Below the pieces are notes generated by a model that searched no databases, had not been told where the DNA came from, and saw only the letters and a program-made list of their open reading frames with translations. Made by a program: the position numbers and the translations under genes. From assembly GCF_002153745.1 (NCBI RefSeq), contig NZ_JOPL01000009.1:19062-83061 (forward strand): 64,000 nucleotides of DNA, in the 5' to 3' direction. Source of the DNA: Acetobacter sp. DsW_063. Its GTDB lineage: Bacteria > Pseudomonadota > Alphaproteobacteria > Acetobacterales > Acetobacteraceae. Every line of letters starts with the position of its first letter. The first letter of the stretch is position 1. Shown piece by piece: positions 63,058-64,000 of this stretch.

Positions 63058-63939
63058 ATGTCCGAACTGACGCAGCAAGCCCGGCTTCGCCGCCGACGCC
63101 GTCTTCGGCGGGTCCGGGCCCGGCGCGCGCGGGTTCGGGGGCTTTCATTCAATCGCCTGATACCCAACCTGCTGACCATGCTCGGCCTCTGCGGCGGTCT
63201 GATGGGCATGCGTTTCGCGCTGGATGGACGGTTTCATGACGCAGCGATCGCGCTTCTGATCTCCGCCGTCATTGATGGGCTGGACGGACGAATCGCGCGC
63301 CTGTTGCGCGGCGCGACGCGATTTGGCGCTGAATTCGACAGTCTTTCCGACTTCCTATGCTTCGGCGTCGCGCCGTCTTTCGTGCTTTATCTCTGGGCGC
63401 TGAAGGATGCAGGGCGATACGCCTTCCTGCCGTGCATCATGTTCACTGTCTGCATGGCGTTACGCCTCGCCCGCTTCAACGCCAGCCTCGATGGAGAGGA
63501 CGACAAGCCGAAATACGCCAGCAACTTCTTCACCGGCGTCCCCGCTCCGGCGGGCGCAGGATTGGCGCTGTTTCCACTTTTCCTGGGGCTTGAGGCGAAC
63601 AAGCTGGGGTATGACGACGTTTACGATCTCACGCGATTGCCCTTTCTGCCCATCGTAACGTTGATCAGCACCGCGTTTCTGCTGGTCTCCACCCTGCCGG
63701 TGTGGTCGTTCAAGAACTTCAAGATTCCTGCAAAATTCGTACTGCCGGTCATGCTAAGCGCCTGCGCCTATGCCGTCGTCCTTGTGGCCGATCCATGGGG
63801 AGCGCTCGCTGCTGCGGGAGTCATTTACGTCGCGCTGCTGCCGCTCAGTCGCCTGAGCTTCCAACGCTTGCGCAAGGCAGCGGAAGAACTGCAGGAAGAC
63901 CCCGAGGCTGAGGAAGAAGCGCGCCTCGCCGCACGCTGA
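63058..63939 (+). CDS. pssA: CDP-diacylglycerol-serine O-phosphatidyltransferase
   Basis: 293 residues from ATG 63058. A very basic N-terminus (RLRRRRRLRRVRARRARVRG) precedes several spans and the CDP-alcohol phosphotransferase motif DGLDGRIARLLRGATRFGAEFDSLSD, with all four Asp. Makes phosphatidylserine, used by Psd, 124 bp upstream. The acidic C-terminal tail (EELQEDPEAEEEAR) is cytoplasmic. Confidence 0.93.
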   Translation: MSELTQQARLRRRRRLRRVRARRARVRGLSFNRLIPNLLTMLGLCGGLMGMRFALDGRFHDAAIALLISAVIDGLDGRIARLLRGATRFGAEFDSLSDFLCFGVAPSFVLYLWALKDAGRYAFLPCIMFTVCMALRLARFNASLDGEDDKPKYASNFFTGVPAPAGAGLALFPLFLGLEANKLGYDDVYDLTRLPFLPIVTLISTAFLLVSTLPVWSFKNFKIPAKFVLPVMLSACAYAVVLVADPWGALAAAGVIYVALLPLSRLSFQRLRKAAEELQEDPEAEEEARLAAR

Positions 63940-63963
63940 CTTCCGACTACGGGACAGCTCCAC

Positions 63964-63990
63964 GCTTCCGAGGCCCGAACGCCTGGAAGC
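63964..63990 (+). terminator. Hairpin after pssA
   Basis: GCTTCC (63964-63969) pairs with GGAAGC (63985-63990), extended inside by AGGC/GCCT across a bulged G. It begins 24 bp past the pssA stop near the window edge; the tract after it is CTTGACTTGG, not a T-run. Confidence 0.5.
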
Positions 63991-64000
63991 CTTGACTTGG

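Noticed and set aside
1..64000. CRISPR arrays, insertion sequences, rRNA genes
   Set aside because: No regularly spaced repeats, no transposase motifs with terminal repeats, and no rRNA sequence were seen on reading the window.

Overview
This window reads as the chromosome of an alphaproteobacterium, most likely an acetic acid bacterium (Acetobacteraceae). The grounds are an NAD-type isocitrate dehydrogenase, a large PEP carboxylase, a glycine-type ALA synthase, a transketolase-like gene next to gap-pgk, a fliF-fliG-fliH-fliN-flbD-flhA flagellar block, a Rrf2-led suf operon, and a high-GC coding background. The genus cannot be fixed from the sequence alone. All calls come from reading motifs and reading frames by eye; no database search was run.

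Layout. 1-10 kb: a gene fragment at the left edge, idh, a degenerate EAL-domain protein, an Hsp70-family ATPase, a secreted Yellow/SMP-30-like protein, thrC, an M16 peptidase, pmbA/tldE and an exported Tim44-domain protein whose signal peptide appears only if translation starts at CTG. 10-19 kb (minus strand): a membrane protein and a pseudokinase, then purA, hisZ and pheST. 19.5-21.8 kb: a secreted tail-fibre-like protein closed by a strong terminator. 21.9-30.2 kb (minus): an unusually AT-rich flagellar cluster (FlhF-like GTPase, flhA, flbD, fliN, fliH, fliG) joined to an ordinary-GC fliF. 30.5-37.2 kb (minus): the SUF iron-sulfur operon rrf2-sufBCDSU-sufT-sufA with a likely Rrf2 operator. 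37-45 kb: ppc, a DUF445 protein, a His-tract exported protein, a MarR-GNAT fusion with tandem operators, hemA and a lipoprotein. 45-50 kb: a transketolase-like protein that has lost its cofactor motifs, then gap and pgk. 50-51 kb: a non-coding stretch holding a terminator and a tRNA-Arg(CCU) gene split by a 230-nt group I intron. 51-64 kb: an acidic zinc-ribbon membrane protein, ftsEX, a DUF218 protein, a DMT transporter, a UbiC-like protein, a methyltransferase, gloB, a DUF2125 protein with a coupled small ORF, plsC, psd and pssA.

Most striking points. (1) A structurally complete group I intron interrupts the anticodon loop of tRNA-Arg(CCU); its guide sequence matches the ligated exons and P7 carries a compensatory base-pair change relative to the Azoarcus ribozyme. 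(2) flhA carries an 11-base and an 8-base poly-G tract in an AT-rich gene, which could make motility phase-variable. (3) The transketolase-like protein beside gap-pgk lacks the expected thiamine-diphosphate residues. (4) An exact 24-bp palindrome covers the ribosome-binding site of fliF. (5) FlbD has Glu at the expected phospho-Asp position and GAFSGA in place of GAFTGA. (6) Clear operator candidates precede the MarR-GNAT gene and the suf operon.

The metabolic genes fit an obligate aerobe with strong oxidative metabolism: PEP carboxylase and NAD-isocitrate dehydrogenase feed the TCA cycle, hemA supplies haem, SUF supplies iron-sulfur clusters, and plsC/psd/pssA make phospholipids.
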